Program-made: the position numbers and the translations under genes | In this document: positions 40,017 through 47,298 of the stretch, in pieces | Numbering within the stretch: the stretch's first letter is position 1 | Layout of the letters: every line of letters starts with the position of its first letter | Notes under the pieces: generated by a model | What the model was told of the DNA's origin: nothing | The model's input: only the letters and a program-made list of their open reading frames with translations | The model's database searches: none | NCBI RefSeq assembly: GCF_001424565.1 | Contig: NZ_LMOL01000004.1 | Location: forward strand, 328-64,327 | Reading direction: 5' to 3' | Origin: Arthrobacter sp. Leaf141 | GTDB taxonomy: Bacteria; Actinomycetota; Actinomycetes; Actinomycetales; Micrococcaceae | DNA length: 64,000 nucleotides

Positions 40017-40045
40017 ATTGTTTCCCACCGCAGGGGCCTCGTCAA
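40017..40045 (-). promoter_or_regulatory. Promoter of the sugar-binding protein gene
   Basis: On the minus strand TTGACG (40040-40045), a 17-bp spacer and AACAAT (40017-40022) form a strong SigA-type promoter between two LacI-type operators, giving a leader of about 90 nt. Confidence 0.75.
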
Positions 40046-40054
40046 GACTTTTTC

Positions 40055-40068
40055 GGTAACCGCTTTCC
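40055..40068 (-). promoter_or_regulatory. Second, weaker LacI-type operator
   Basis: GGTAACCGCTTTCC is an imperfect CG-centred palindrome (centre 40061.5), 67 bp from the perfect operator and just upstream of the -35 box. Confidence 0.55.
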
Positions 40069-40186
40069 GAAAATTGCGAAGAACGTGTGTGCATCAGGGG
40101 TCAGCAGGGTGCGGTGTGCCCGGTGCCGGAACGGCACCATGCCGCCCGGAATCGGGAATGTCCTGGCTCTCTGGCAGGATGGACCG

Positions 40187-41200
40187 GTGACGATTACTGC
40201 AGCGGCTGACGGTTCGGCTTTGGGAAATCCCGGCCCCGCCGGATGGGCCTGGTACGTGGATGACGACTGCTGGCGGGCTGGTGGCTGGCCGCATGGCACC
40301 AACAACCAGGGCGAACTGATGGCGGTGCTGGACCTGTTCCGCGCCACGGCGCACCTGCCTGGCGAGGACCTGCACATCCTCTGCGACAGCCAGTACGTCA
40401 TCAACTCAATCACCAAGTGGATGCCGGGCTGGAAGCGCAAAGGCTGGCGCAAGGCCGACGGCAAGCCAGTGCTGAATGTGGACCTCCTGAAGGACCTGGA
40501 CCGGGAACTCGCAGGCCGGAAATACAGGTTTGAATGGGTCAAGGGGCACGCCGGCCACGACCTCAACGAGGCCGCCGACGATCGTGCCCGAGCAGCTGCG
40601 ACGGCGTTCCAGCAAGGTGTGGCGCCCCGCAGCGGACCCGGTTTTCCGGACTCGGGCTACCCAGGAACGGCAGTGGTTGGCGCCGGGGTGGAACCACGTG
40701 TATCGGTGGATCCACACAGCGCGGCACCAGCTGCCGGGTCCGCCCGACCGGGTGCCCGGCCGCGGCTGGAACCCGGCTACGATGCGCCGGACCTGTTCAG
40801 CGAACTGGCCGCCGAGGCCTTTGACACTGCAGAGCCCGCGCAGGCCGCCGGCGGCGCCGGTGCCCCTGAGGCGATCGTGGAGGAACTGGAGCGCGAGCTT
40901 CTGGGCCCGCTGGTCCGCGGCGACATAGGCCGGACGGCTGTGCTGCTGCACCCCGACTTTGTGGAGATCGGCAGCTCGGGGCGGATGTGGACCCGGGATG
41001 CCATGACGATGGCGCTGGAGGAGGATCCGGGGGAGCGGACCGACATTGAAATCCTGTCAGCCGACCGGATCGAAGACACCTCGGTCCTGCTGACCTACCG
41101 GAGCTTCGGCCGCGCAGGCACTACCCTCCGGAGCTCACTCTGGGTGCTGGACGGCGCCCGCTGGCGGCTGCGGTTCCACCAAGGCACCCCTGAGGCCTGA
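40187..41200 (+). CDS. RNase H domain fused to DUF4440 (NTF2-like) domain
   Basis: A 337-residue two-domain protein. Residues 1-140 form RNase HI with a full catalytic set: Asp8 in AADGSALGNPGPAG, Glu43 in NNQGEL, Asp67 in LCDSQYVIN and Asp131 in GHAGHDLNEAAD. A Pro/Ala-rich linker (about 145-220) leads to a DUF4440/SnoaL-like domain (EELERELLGPLVRGDI... LLHPDFVEIGSSGRMWTR... WRLRFHQGTP). It should cut RNA in RNA-DNA hybrids; the role of the second domain is unknown. The GTG has no Shine-Dalgarno and CAGGAT lies 6 nt upstream, suggesting a leaderless mRNA. It diverges from the sugar-binding protein gene. Confidence 0.87.
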   Translation: MTITAAADGSALGNPGPAGWAWYVDDDCWRAGGWPHGTNNQGELMAVLDLFRATAHLPGEDLHILCDSQYVINSITKWMPGWKRKGWRKADGKPVLNVDLLKDLDRELAGRKYRFEWVKGHAGHDLNEAADDRARAAATAFQQGVAPRSGPGFPDSGYPGTAVVGAGVEPRVSVDPHSAAPAAGSARPGARPRLEPGYDAPDLFSELAAEAFDTAEPAQAAGGAGAPEAIVEELERELLGPLVRGDIGRTAVLLHPDFVEIGSSGRMWTRDAMTMALEEDPGERTDIEILSADRIEDTSVLLTYRSFGRAGTTLRSSLWVLDGARWRLRFHQGTPEA

Positions 41201-41252
41201 GCGCGCAGCGCACCTCCGTCACCGGACCCCGGCGCCACAGGGCTGCACCGAA

Positions 41253-41359
41253 CCGAAAGCTTCGCCCAGTCGAGCCGAAAGCTTCGCCGAGCCGAAAGCG
41301 TAGCCGAATCGAAAGCTCCGCCCAACCGAAAGCTCCGCCGAACCGCGGGCTCAGCCGAA
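41253..41359. repeat. Tandem 17-bp imperfect repeats
   Basis: Six units beginning near CCGAAAGCTTCGCCGAG run from 41253 to 41359; the first is 22 bp, the next five are 17 bp. Each contains a small CGAA-AGC-TTCG self-complementary core. The last unit covers the stop codon and final codons (Arg-Phe-Gly) of the WXG100 gene, so the array has grown out of or into its 3' end. Confidence 0.8.
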
Positions 41360-41638
41360 CCGCTGCGTGTTGCCTTGCTCGGCCTGGGCATACGTGGCGG
41401 CGGCGGACGCCAGGGCACTGTTGATGGACGCCAGCGAAGCTTCCACCCGGCCCTGCGTCAGGGTCCACTCGGTGATCAGTGCCTGGAAACTGGTGGCGGC
41501 GGCCCCCCGCCACGAACCCTGCAGCTCGTCCAGTCCGCTCTTCATGGCGTGGACGTCTGCACTGATCCGTTCAACGGTGGCCTGGACGGAAGCGGATTTC
41601 ACCTGGAGAAGTTCGGTATCGACGGAGATGATGCTCAT
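41351..41638 (-). CDS. WXG100-family (ESAT-6-like) protein
   Basis: A 95-residue helical-hairpin protein with the WXG turn at LQGSWRGAAATSF and long flanking helices. WXG100 proteins are substrates of type VII secretion; no other T7SS gene (EccC, MycP) is in this window. The start is the ATG ending at 41638, with GGAG upstream. It lies about 97 nt downstream of the histidine kinase gene on the same strand and may share its transcript. The 3' end runs into a 17-bp tandem repeat. Confidence 0.88.
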   Translation of the reverse strand: MSIISVDTELLQVKSASVQATVERISADVHAMKSGLDELQGSWRGAAATSFQALITEWTLTQGRVEASLASINSALASAAATYAQAEQGNTQRFG

Positions 41639-41734
41639 GGCGGGGCCTTTCGCTCCAGCGGGCACGTGCCCTGCCCGGAAGGTCCGGGCTGCTGCAATCG
41701 AGCCTATGGACACCACCGGGGCACCGCCACGGGA

Positions 41735-43255
41735 CTAGCGCTGTATGTGGATAACCCCGTCGTCGCTGCCCGCTGCGCGGGCGTCCGCTGCCCCGTCGCC
41801 TGACGCGTCGGGGTCCGCTGCCGGAGTGTCCTCGCGGAAGGGGAGGCTGACCACCAGGGTTGCCCCGCCGCCGTCGGTATCCGTCACCCGCACCGAACCG
41901 CCGTGGGAGCCCACGATCGCTGCCACGATGGCCAGGCCCAAGCCGCTCCCGCCGGTTTCGCGGGTGCGGGAGGTATCCGCGCGGTAGAACCGCTGGAAAA
42001 CTTTGCCGGCGTCCTCGGCGGAGATGCCCGGACCATGGTCCCGCACCTCAATGACGGAGGCCGGCCGGCCATCAACGGTGCGGACGCCCACGGCGAGTTC
42101 AATAGGACTGCCATCGGGCGTGTAGCGCATGGCGTTGCCTACGAGGTTCCCCACCACCTGGCGGAGTTTGGCTTCGTCCCCCAGCGCCGGGGCCGGGGCC
42201 GCAGGGCCGCCGTCGATCCCGGTGAGCGAAACCACCCTCGACCGGTCGCTGGCCTGGGTGTCCACCACGGCGTCGTGGGCTATCAGCTGGAGATCCACGG
42301 GCTTTTCCTGCAGCGGGCGTTGCTCGTCCAGCCGGGCCAGCAGCAGCAGGTCCTCCACCATGGAGCCCATCCGCTTGGCTTCACTTTCGATCCGGCCCAT
42401 GGCTGTGGAGACGTCCTCGGGTGTGGTCAGGGCGCCGTGCCGGTACAGCTCGGAGAAGCCGCGGATGGTCACCAGCGGGGTGCGGAGCTCGTGGGAGGCG
42501 TCGGCGGCGAACCGGCGCATTTTCGCTTCCGATGCCGTCCGCGCAGCGAAGGCAGTCTCGATGTGGGCCAGCATGGCATTCAGGGAACTGCCCAGCCTGC
42601 CCAACTCCGTGTGGGGGTTGTCCACTTCCACGCGCCGGGCCAGGTCACCGGCGGCGATGGCGGCTGCCGTCTTCTCCACCCGGGCCAGCGGCCGGAAGGA
42701 CCGGCTCACCGTCCAGCTGCCGATCAGCGATGCCAGCAGCAGGGTCAGCAGGCCCACGCCTGTCACCACCAGGGTCACGTGGCTGAGGACATCGTCGACG
42801 CTCTGCAGCGGCAGCCCGATGACAACGACGCCTTTCTCGCTGTTGTTCAGGACAACGTTGACGGCGACCACGCGCCAGTTTTCCCCGTCGGTGCCGCGCA
42901 CCTGGAACGGAACCCGGTTCCGGGCTTCGGCCTGGGCTGCGGAGATGTCCTGGATGTCAGGATGGTTCTGCTTATCCCCGCCGAGCGGATAAGGATCCTG
43001 CTGGTCCCGGTAGAGGATGAGCGAATAGTCAGTGGGGACGCTGGGATTGGTGGGGGCCTGCAGCTGGCTGAACGACTGCTGCTTGCCGGCGAGGGCGACA
43101 GCGGCATTCAGTTTGTCGTCCACCTGGCCCTGCAGGTAGCTGTGCATCAGGGTCAGCGTCACGGCGCCGGTGACGGTCAGCGCCACCACCAGCAGGCCCA
43201 TGATGATGGCCACCAGCTGGGACCGCAGGGACGCCGATTTCCATCGCTGTACCAA
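41735..43255 (-). CDS. Membrane sensor histidine kinase
   Basis: A 506-residue kinase: N-terminal helix (about 12-35), extracytoplasmic sensor region (about 36-165), second helix, HAMP domain, HisKA with phospho-acceptor His in FAADASHELRTPLVTIRGFSELY, and HATPase_c (VGNLVGNAMRYTPDGSP; RDHGPGISAEDAGKVFQRFYR; GGSGLGLAIVAAIV). The start is TTG, 2 nt after the response-regulator stop. The pair resembles the TrcS/TrcR and related actinobacterial systems. The stimulus is unknown. Confidence 0.92.
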   Translation of the reverse strand: MVQRWKSASLRSQLVAIIMGLLVVALTVTGAVTLTLMHSYLQGQVDDKLNAAVALAGKQQSFSQLQAPTNPSVPTDYSLILYRDQQDPYPLGGDKQNHPDIQDISAAQAEARNRVPFQVRGTDGENWRVVAVNVVLNNSEKGVVVIGLPLQSVDDVLSHVTLVVTGVGLLTLLLASLIGSWTVSRSFRPLARVEKTAAAIAAGDLARRVEVDNPHTELGRLGSSLNAMLAHIETAFAARTASEAKMRRFAADASHELRTPLVTIRGFSELYRHGALTTPEDVSTAMGRIESEAKRMGSMVEDLLLLARLDEQRPLQEKPVDLQLIAHDAVVDTQASDRSRVVSLTGIDGGPAAPAPALGDEAKLRQVVGNLVGNAMRYTPDGSPIELAVGVRTVDGRPASVIEVRDHGPGISAEDAGKVFQRFYRADTSRTRETGGSGLGLAIVAAIVGSHGGSVRVTDTDGGGATLVVSLPFREDTPAADPDASGDGAADARAAGSDDGVIHIQR

Positions 43256-43257
43256 GG

Positions 43258-43971
43258 TCAGCGCTTTTCGGCCGTCCGGAGCACGTAGCCCACGCCGCGT
43301 TTGGTCTGGATCAGTGCCGGCGCCTCCGGGTCGAGGTCCACCTTGCGGCGCAGGTAGGAGATGTAGGACTCAACAATCGAGGCGTCGCCGTTGAAGTTGT
43401 ACTCCCAGACGTGGTCCAGGATCTGGGACTTCGACAGCACCCGGTTGGGGTTCAGCATGAGGTAGCGCAGGAGCTTGAATTCGGTGGGGGACAGTTCGAT
43501 CACGGTGCCGCCGCGCCGCACCTCGTGGGCGTCGTCGTCGAGCTCCAGGTCGTCCACGCGGATGACGGCGTCGTCGTCATCGAGGGTGGGCTGAGTCCGG
43601 CGCAGGACAGCGCGGATCCGCGCCACCACTTCATCCAGGCTGAAAGGCTTGGTGACGTAGTCGTCCCCGCCCACCGTAAGGCCCGTGACCTTGTCTTCCG
43701 TATCGTCCTTGGCCGTGAGGAACAGCACGGGGAAGTGCTTTCCGGAGGCCCGGAGCCGCCGGGTGACGGTGAAGCCGTCCATGTCGGGCAGCATAACGTC
43801 CAGGACGGCGAGGTCCGGCGCGTGCGCTTCGGCTGCTGCCAGGGCATCGCGGCCGTTGGCAGCCGAGACCACCTCGAACCCGGCGAACCGCAGGGACGTG
43901 GACAGCAGTTCACGGATGTTGGGTTCGTCATCCACAACGAGGAGCTTAGCCTCCGGGCCGGTCTTGTTCAT
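43258..43971 (-). CDS. OmpR-family response regulator
   Basis: A 237-residue regulator with a receiver domain (acidic pair DDE near residue 14, phospho-acceptor Asp58 in LAVLDVMLPDMDG, Lys in YVTKPFS) and a winged-helix DNA-binding domain (LSPTEFKLLRYLMLNPNRVLSK; ESYISYLRRKVD; RGVGYVLR). It is followed after 2 nt by its cognate kinase. The combination is of the TrcR type. Targets are not evident; no repeated site is seen near the operon. Confidence 0.94.
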   Translation of the reverse strand: MNKTGPEAKLLVVDDEPNIRELLSTSLRFAGFEVVSAANGRDALAAAEAHAPDLAVLDVMLPDMDGFTVTRRLRASGKHFPVLFLTAKDDTEDKVTGLTVGGDDYVTKPFSLDEVVARIRAVLRRTQPTLDDDDAVIRVDDLELDDDAHEVRRGGTVIELSPTEFKLLRYLMLNPNRVLSKSQILDHVWEYNFNGDASIVESYISYLRRKVDLDPEAPALIQTKRGVGYVLRTAEKR

Positions 43972-44112
43972 GTTCCCATCATGCTCCCAGACACTGGGAG
44001 TTGTCTGGATGCACGGTGGAAGGCAGGTGGGAGCCGGACCCGTTGGTCTTCCACTCTTCCACCAAGGAGCCGGCGGCGATACACTGGCGCCCCACTATGC
44101 AAGGGGACGTCG

Positions 44113-45297
44113 ATGGATGGCATAAAGCCGGCCGGCCCGGACCACCGGATACCCGCATTGCTGGAAGCCGACCTTCCCGCCGTCGCCGCAACGTCCCTCC
44201 GGCGCAGCGTCACGGACCTGGCGGAAGTGCAGGCGGAAAGCATCACCCCGCCCGGCGCCAACATGACCACGGGCGGGCTGTGGCGGATCACCGGCACGGC
44301 ACGGGCACACGCGGGCGACGGTCGTCCCGGCGACCAGCCCTTCAGCGTCGTCGTCAAGCTCACGCAGTCGCCGCTGCTGTGGTCAGGCATCGACGTGGTG
44401 CCCCCGGACCTCCGCGAACAGCTCGGCCTGCGCTACCCGTGGCGCACGGAAGCGCAGGCCTACGCCTCCGGCCTGGCAGCGGCCTTGCCGGACGTCGCCT
44501 GGATGCCCGACGCGTATCTCATCACCGAAATCGACCCACAGCGGACCTTGATCTGGATGGCGGACGCCGCCGGTGCCGCTGCCAACTGGTCCGATGCGGC
44601 GTACGCTGACGCAGCGTACGCCCTCGGCAGGATCTCCGGCAGCCCGGAAGTAGCCGCGTGCGTGGCGCAGGTGGCGGACGCCACCACGATCCTCCGCCTC
44701 CGGTTCTACCTGGAAGGCGTGGGGTCCCAACTGCTGATCCCGATGATCCAGGGCAATGACATCTGGCAGCATCCGGCGGTTACCGGGGCCGCTGACGAAG
44801 CGGTCATCACCGGCCTGCGCCGGCTCGCGGACGACTGCTGGGACCTGATGGACGGGCTGGTGGCACTGCCGCAGCTCCCCGTCCACGGTGATGCGAGCCC
44901 GCAGAACCTGATGCTGCGCCGTCCCGCAGCGAACGGCAGCCGGACCGGGTTCGCCGTGGTGGACTGGGGAAACTTCGGCCGCGGCCCCGCAGGCTTCGAC
45001 CTCGCCCAGCTGCTGGCCGGCCGTGTGAACTCCGGGGACCTGTCCGGCGACCAGCTGCACCGCCTCGCCCCGCTGTGCGGGGAGGCCTACTGCGAAGGAA
45101 TGTCCGACGCCGGTGCGGAGCCGGTACCGTCGGAGGTCCGGCACGGGATGGTGGCGGCGCTGGCCCTGTTCAGCGGGTTGGGGGTGCTGCCGTTTGACCG
45201 CCTGGGCGGGCCGCCCACGCCCGGGCTGGATGACCTCGTGGCAGGCCGGTTGGAGATGGCCCGCTTTATCCTGGGCGCACTGGACGCCGGCTGGTAG
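44113..45297 (+). CDS. Aminoglycoside-phosphotransferase-family protein
   Basis: A 394-residue APH-fold protein. The catalytic loop is LPVHGDASPQNLMLR, and the metal-binding DFG-like segment is FAVVDWGNFGRGPAGFDLAQLL. The N-terminal lobe has VVVKLTQSP with the nucleotide-binding lysine. Such proteins phosphorylate small molecules (sugars, aminoglycosides, macrolides or others); the substrate is not predictable. AAGGGGA precedes the ATG and a TACACT box at about 44079 is a plausible -10. It diverges from the two-component operon. Confidence 0.82.
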   Translation: MDGIKPAGPDHRIPALLEADLPAVAATSLRRSVTDLAEVQAESITPPGANMTTGGLWRITGTARAHAGDGRPGDQPFSVVVKLTQSPLLWSGIDVVPPDLREQLGLRYPWRTEAQAYASGLAAALPDVAWMPDAYLITEIDPQRTLIWMADAAGAAANWSDAAYADAAYALGRISGSPEVAACVAQVADATTILRLRFYLEGVGSQLLIPMIQGNDIWQHPAVTGAADEAVITGLRRLADDCWDLMDGLVALPQLPVHGDASPQNLMLRRPAANGSRTGFAVVDWGNFGRGPAGFDLAQLLAGRVNSGDLSGDQLHRLAPLCGEAYCEGMSDAGAEPVPSEVRHGMVAALALFSGLGVLPFDRLGGPPTPGLDDLVAGRLEMARFILGALDAGW

Positions 45298-45323
45298 CCG
45301 GCCTTGCGGCGCCGCGGGCCGGC
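45297..45323. terminator. GC-rich stem-loop between convergent genes
   Basis: GCCGGC at 45297-45302 pairs with GCCGGC at 45318-45323, with an inner GCGGCGCCGC palindrome in the loop. It occupies the whole gap between two convergent genes, but there is no T-run. Confidence 0.5.
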
Positions 45324-45327
45324 GTAT

Positions 45328-45828
45328 TTACCAGCCCATGGTCCCCGGCTCACCTTTGAACGGGCCCACCACCCGGTCCGTGATCCAGCCGCCGTAGAAG
45401 CCGCCGGCCTGCGGCCTGACGCGCTCGCCGTCGACTTCGCAGCTGTCCATCCGGCCAGGGTAGAGCGCCACATGGCCGGCCAGCGCCGCGTAGCCGGCCA
45501 CGGGCTCCGGATAAAACCAGGCGGCGCCCTCCGCGGCGGCATCCCCGCCGCGGACGGTCAGGTACCGGGCAGCGCCCTTGAATTCGCAGAAGCTGCTGCC
45601 TGGGGCCGGTTCCAGCGCACCCGGCACAAACGCCGACGCCGGGAAGTAGTAGACGGGCGGGTGGCTTGTCTCCAGGACCCGGAGGGAGTCCGACGTGTCC
45701 AGGATCAGGGCCCCGCCCAGGAAGATGCGGATCCTTTCGCTGCTGGGTTCCACCCGTGGCGGCCGGGGGTAGTCCCAGACGGACTCCTGCCCGGGCAGGG
45801 GGACCAGTGGGGTCTTTGCAGTCGTCAT
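45328..45828 (-). CDS. DUF427 domain protein
   Basis: A 166-residue soluble protein with one DUF427 (NTP_transf_9) domain: PRVEPSSERIRIFLGGALILDTSDSLRVLETSHPPVYYFPASAF, then FCEFKGAARYLTV and GAAWFYPEPVAGYAALAGHVALYPGRMDSCEVDGERV. The family is widespread but uncharacterised. The start is the ATG ending at 45828. Convergent with the phosphotransferase gene. Confidence 0.87.
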   Translation of the reverse strand: MTTAKTPLVPLPGQESVWDYPRPPRVEPSSERIRIFLGGALILDTSDSLRVLETSHPPVYYFPASAFVPGALEPAPGSSFCEFKGAARYLTVRGGDAAAEGAAWFYPEPVAGYAALAGHVALYPGRMDSCEVDGERVRPQAGGFYGGWITDRVVGPFKGEPGTMGW

Positions 45829-46162
45829 GCCTCCAGTGTGCACGATCCATCCCGTGGGTGCGCCGGCGGGGCGGACCCACGCCGGGCCTGCGCGGCAGGG
45901 CGGACAGGCGGCCTGCGGCACCCGGGCGGGTTCCGCCGTCGGGAACCCCGGAAAGAGGCGGGCTGAAGCGCCGGCCGGGAACGCAAATCCGCCCCGGAAC
46001 GTTCACCGCCGGACGTATTCCCCCTGCCCCGGGTCAGGAATACAGTGAGGGGTGTTGGGCCCGTCCGGTCAGGGGCCGGTGAATCCGGCTGCCGGCACGT
46101 CCCAGCATTCTTTGAGGCAACATCAGATAGATTTCCTGCCCAACCGAAGGGGACGAAACACC
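45829..46162. other. Intergenic region with inverted repeat near a promoter
   Basis: No gene is evident. GTATTCC (46015-46021) and GGAATAC (46037-46043) form an inverted repeat with a 15-nt spacer, next to a TACAGT box (46041-46046) that may be the -10 of the following operon. GGAACG at 45996-46001 could suit an ECF-type -35, but this is weak. Confidence 0.4.
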
Positions 46163-46420
46163 ATGACCGATGGAAGTGCCACCGAAAGCAACGGCGCCAC
46201 TGACCGCAGCATCCGCGACTGGGCTGACCTGGCCGAGGAAATGTGGTCCTACCTGACCGGCAAGGGCGCCGCGATCAACTACCAGTTTGTGGACATGACC
46301 GTGGAGGTACCCCGCGACATCGGACCGGACGCGCCCCGGGCAACGTGGAAACTCAACGGCAGCCTCAGAGTCACCACCAGCGACAAGGACGCCGCCGGGT
46401 CCGATCTGAACCGCAGCTGA
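46163..46420 (+). CDS. Small hypothetical protein paired with an FHA protein
   Basis: An 85-residue acidic protein (IRDWADLAEEMWSYLTGKGAAINYQFVDMTVEVPRD...) that I do not recognise. A predicted helix with Trp residues is followed by beta strands. AAGGGGA lies about 10 nt before the ATG. The stop is 5 nt before the FHA-gene ATG, so the two are probably made together. No membrane segment or signal is seen. Confidence 0.7.
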   Translation: MTDGSATESNGATDRSIRDWADLAEEMWSYLTGKGAAINYQFVDMTVEVPRDIGPDAPRATWKLNGSLRVTTSDKDAAGSDLNRS

Positions 46421-46425
46421 CGGTT

Positions 46426-47295
46426 ATGGCCGAGTACCGCCTGGATATCGACGTGGACTTTTCCTACACGGACGGGGCAGGCACCGTCACCAACGGGACT
46501 GCCCGTGCGGCCGGCACGGAAGTGACGGTATCCCTGGACAGCCTGGCGCCGGTGGGCGGCGGCGGGCTGCCGTCCTTGGATGACGTCCGGCCGTTCGCCG
46601 ACATGCTGGCCGGCAAAGGCGTGAGTGTGACGCTGGCCGGTCCGGACGGGACCATCCTGAGCCTGGGGGCGGTGAACAGCCCCGCGACACAGCGGCTCGT
46701 CACCCGCAGCGCCAACATCAAGCTGGGAAAGCTGGGCGCGTTGATGCCGCTGGCCCGGCAGGGCCGGCGCAAGGCCGCGGGTGTGCCCCTGCTGCCACCT
46801 GCCACCCCGCTGCCGTTGCTCCCCACGGTCCGGCGGAACATCACCCGCCGGATCACCACCACCCACTACACCCGGGGCAGTGGCCGGCCCCGGCTGATCT
46901 TTGTCCAGGACGCGGCCAGCTGGACCGGCCAGGTCCCCCGCGAGGTGACCCTGGACCAGGAATCGCTGAGCATCGGCAGCGACCCCGGTTCCGGGCTCCT
47001 GCTCGAAGGGCTCGACGGGCTGCACGCCGAGGTGGTCCATGACGGCCGGGACGAGTACATCCTGGTGCCGCACGGCAGCGTCAGCGGCAGCGTGTCCGGA
47101 ACCGGCCCGTCAGTGCTCCGCACCGGCGCGCGGATCCAGATGGGGCAATGGTGCCTGGCGTTTTTCCGGGAGGAATTCGCGGACCATGGGCGCCCGCACG
47201 GCGGCCGGAGCGGCGGCGAACTGGCCTACGAACGTCCGCAGTTCGATCCGCGGACCGGCACCATGGAGCGGGACAGCAACGAAAGTGTCACCTAG
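46426..47295 (+). CDS. FHA domain protein
   Basis: A 289-residue protein. Residues 1-100 form an unknown beta-rich domain (MAEYRLDIDVDFSYTDGAG..., VTLAGPDGTILSLG); a Pro/Leu/Arg-rich linker covers about 125-160; the C-terminal part matches a forkhead-associated domain (LSIGSDPGSGLLLEGLDGLHAEVVHDGRDEYILVPHG... GARIQMGQWCLAF), which would bind phosphothreonine. The usual SRxH turn is degraded to GLHAE, so phosphopeptide binding may be weak. Preceded by the 85-residue gene and convergent with the XPB gene, with 3 nt between stops. Confidence 0.8.
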   Translation: MAEYRLDIDVDFSYTDGAGTVTNGTARAAGTEVTVSLDSLAPVGGGGLPSLDDVRPFADMLAGKGVSVTLAGPDGTILSLGAVNSPATQRLVTRSANIKLGKLGALMPLARQGRRKAAGVPLLPPATPLPLLPTVRRNITRRITTTHYTRGSGRPRLIFVQDAASWTGQVPREVTLDQESLSIGSDPGSGLLLEGLDGLHAEVVHDGRDEYILVPHGSVSGSVSGTGPSVLRTGARIQMGQWCLAFFREEFADHGRPHGGRSGGELAYERPQFDPRTGTMERDSNESVT

Positions 47296-47298
47296 GGA

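Noticed and set aside
41253..41359. Repeats considered as a CRISPR array
   Set aside because: The units are contiguous with no spacers, only 17 bp long, and no cas genes are present.
43411..44112. N-terminal extension of the phosphotransferase frame opposite the response regulator
   Set aside because: This part is antisense to the regulator. The real start is the ATG at 44113 with AAGGGGA upstream.
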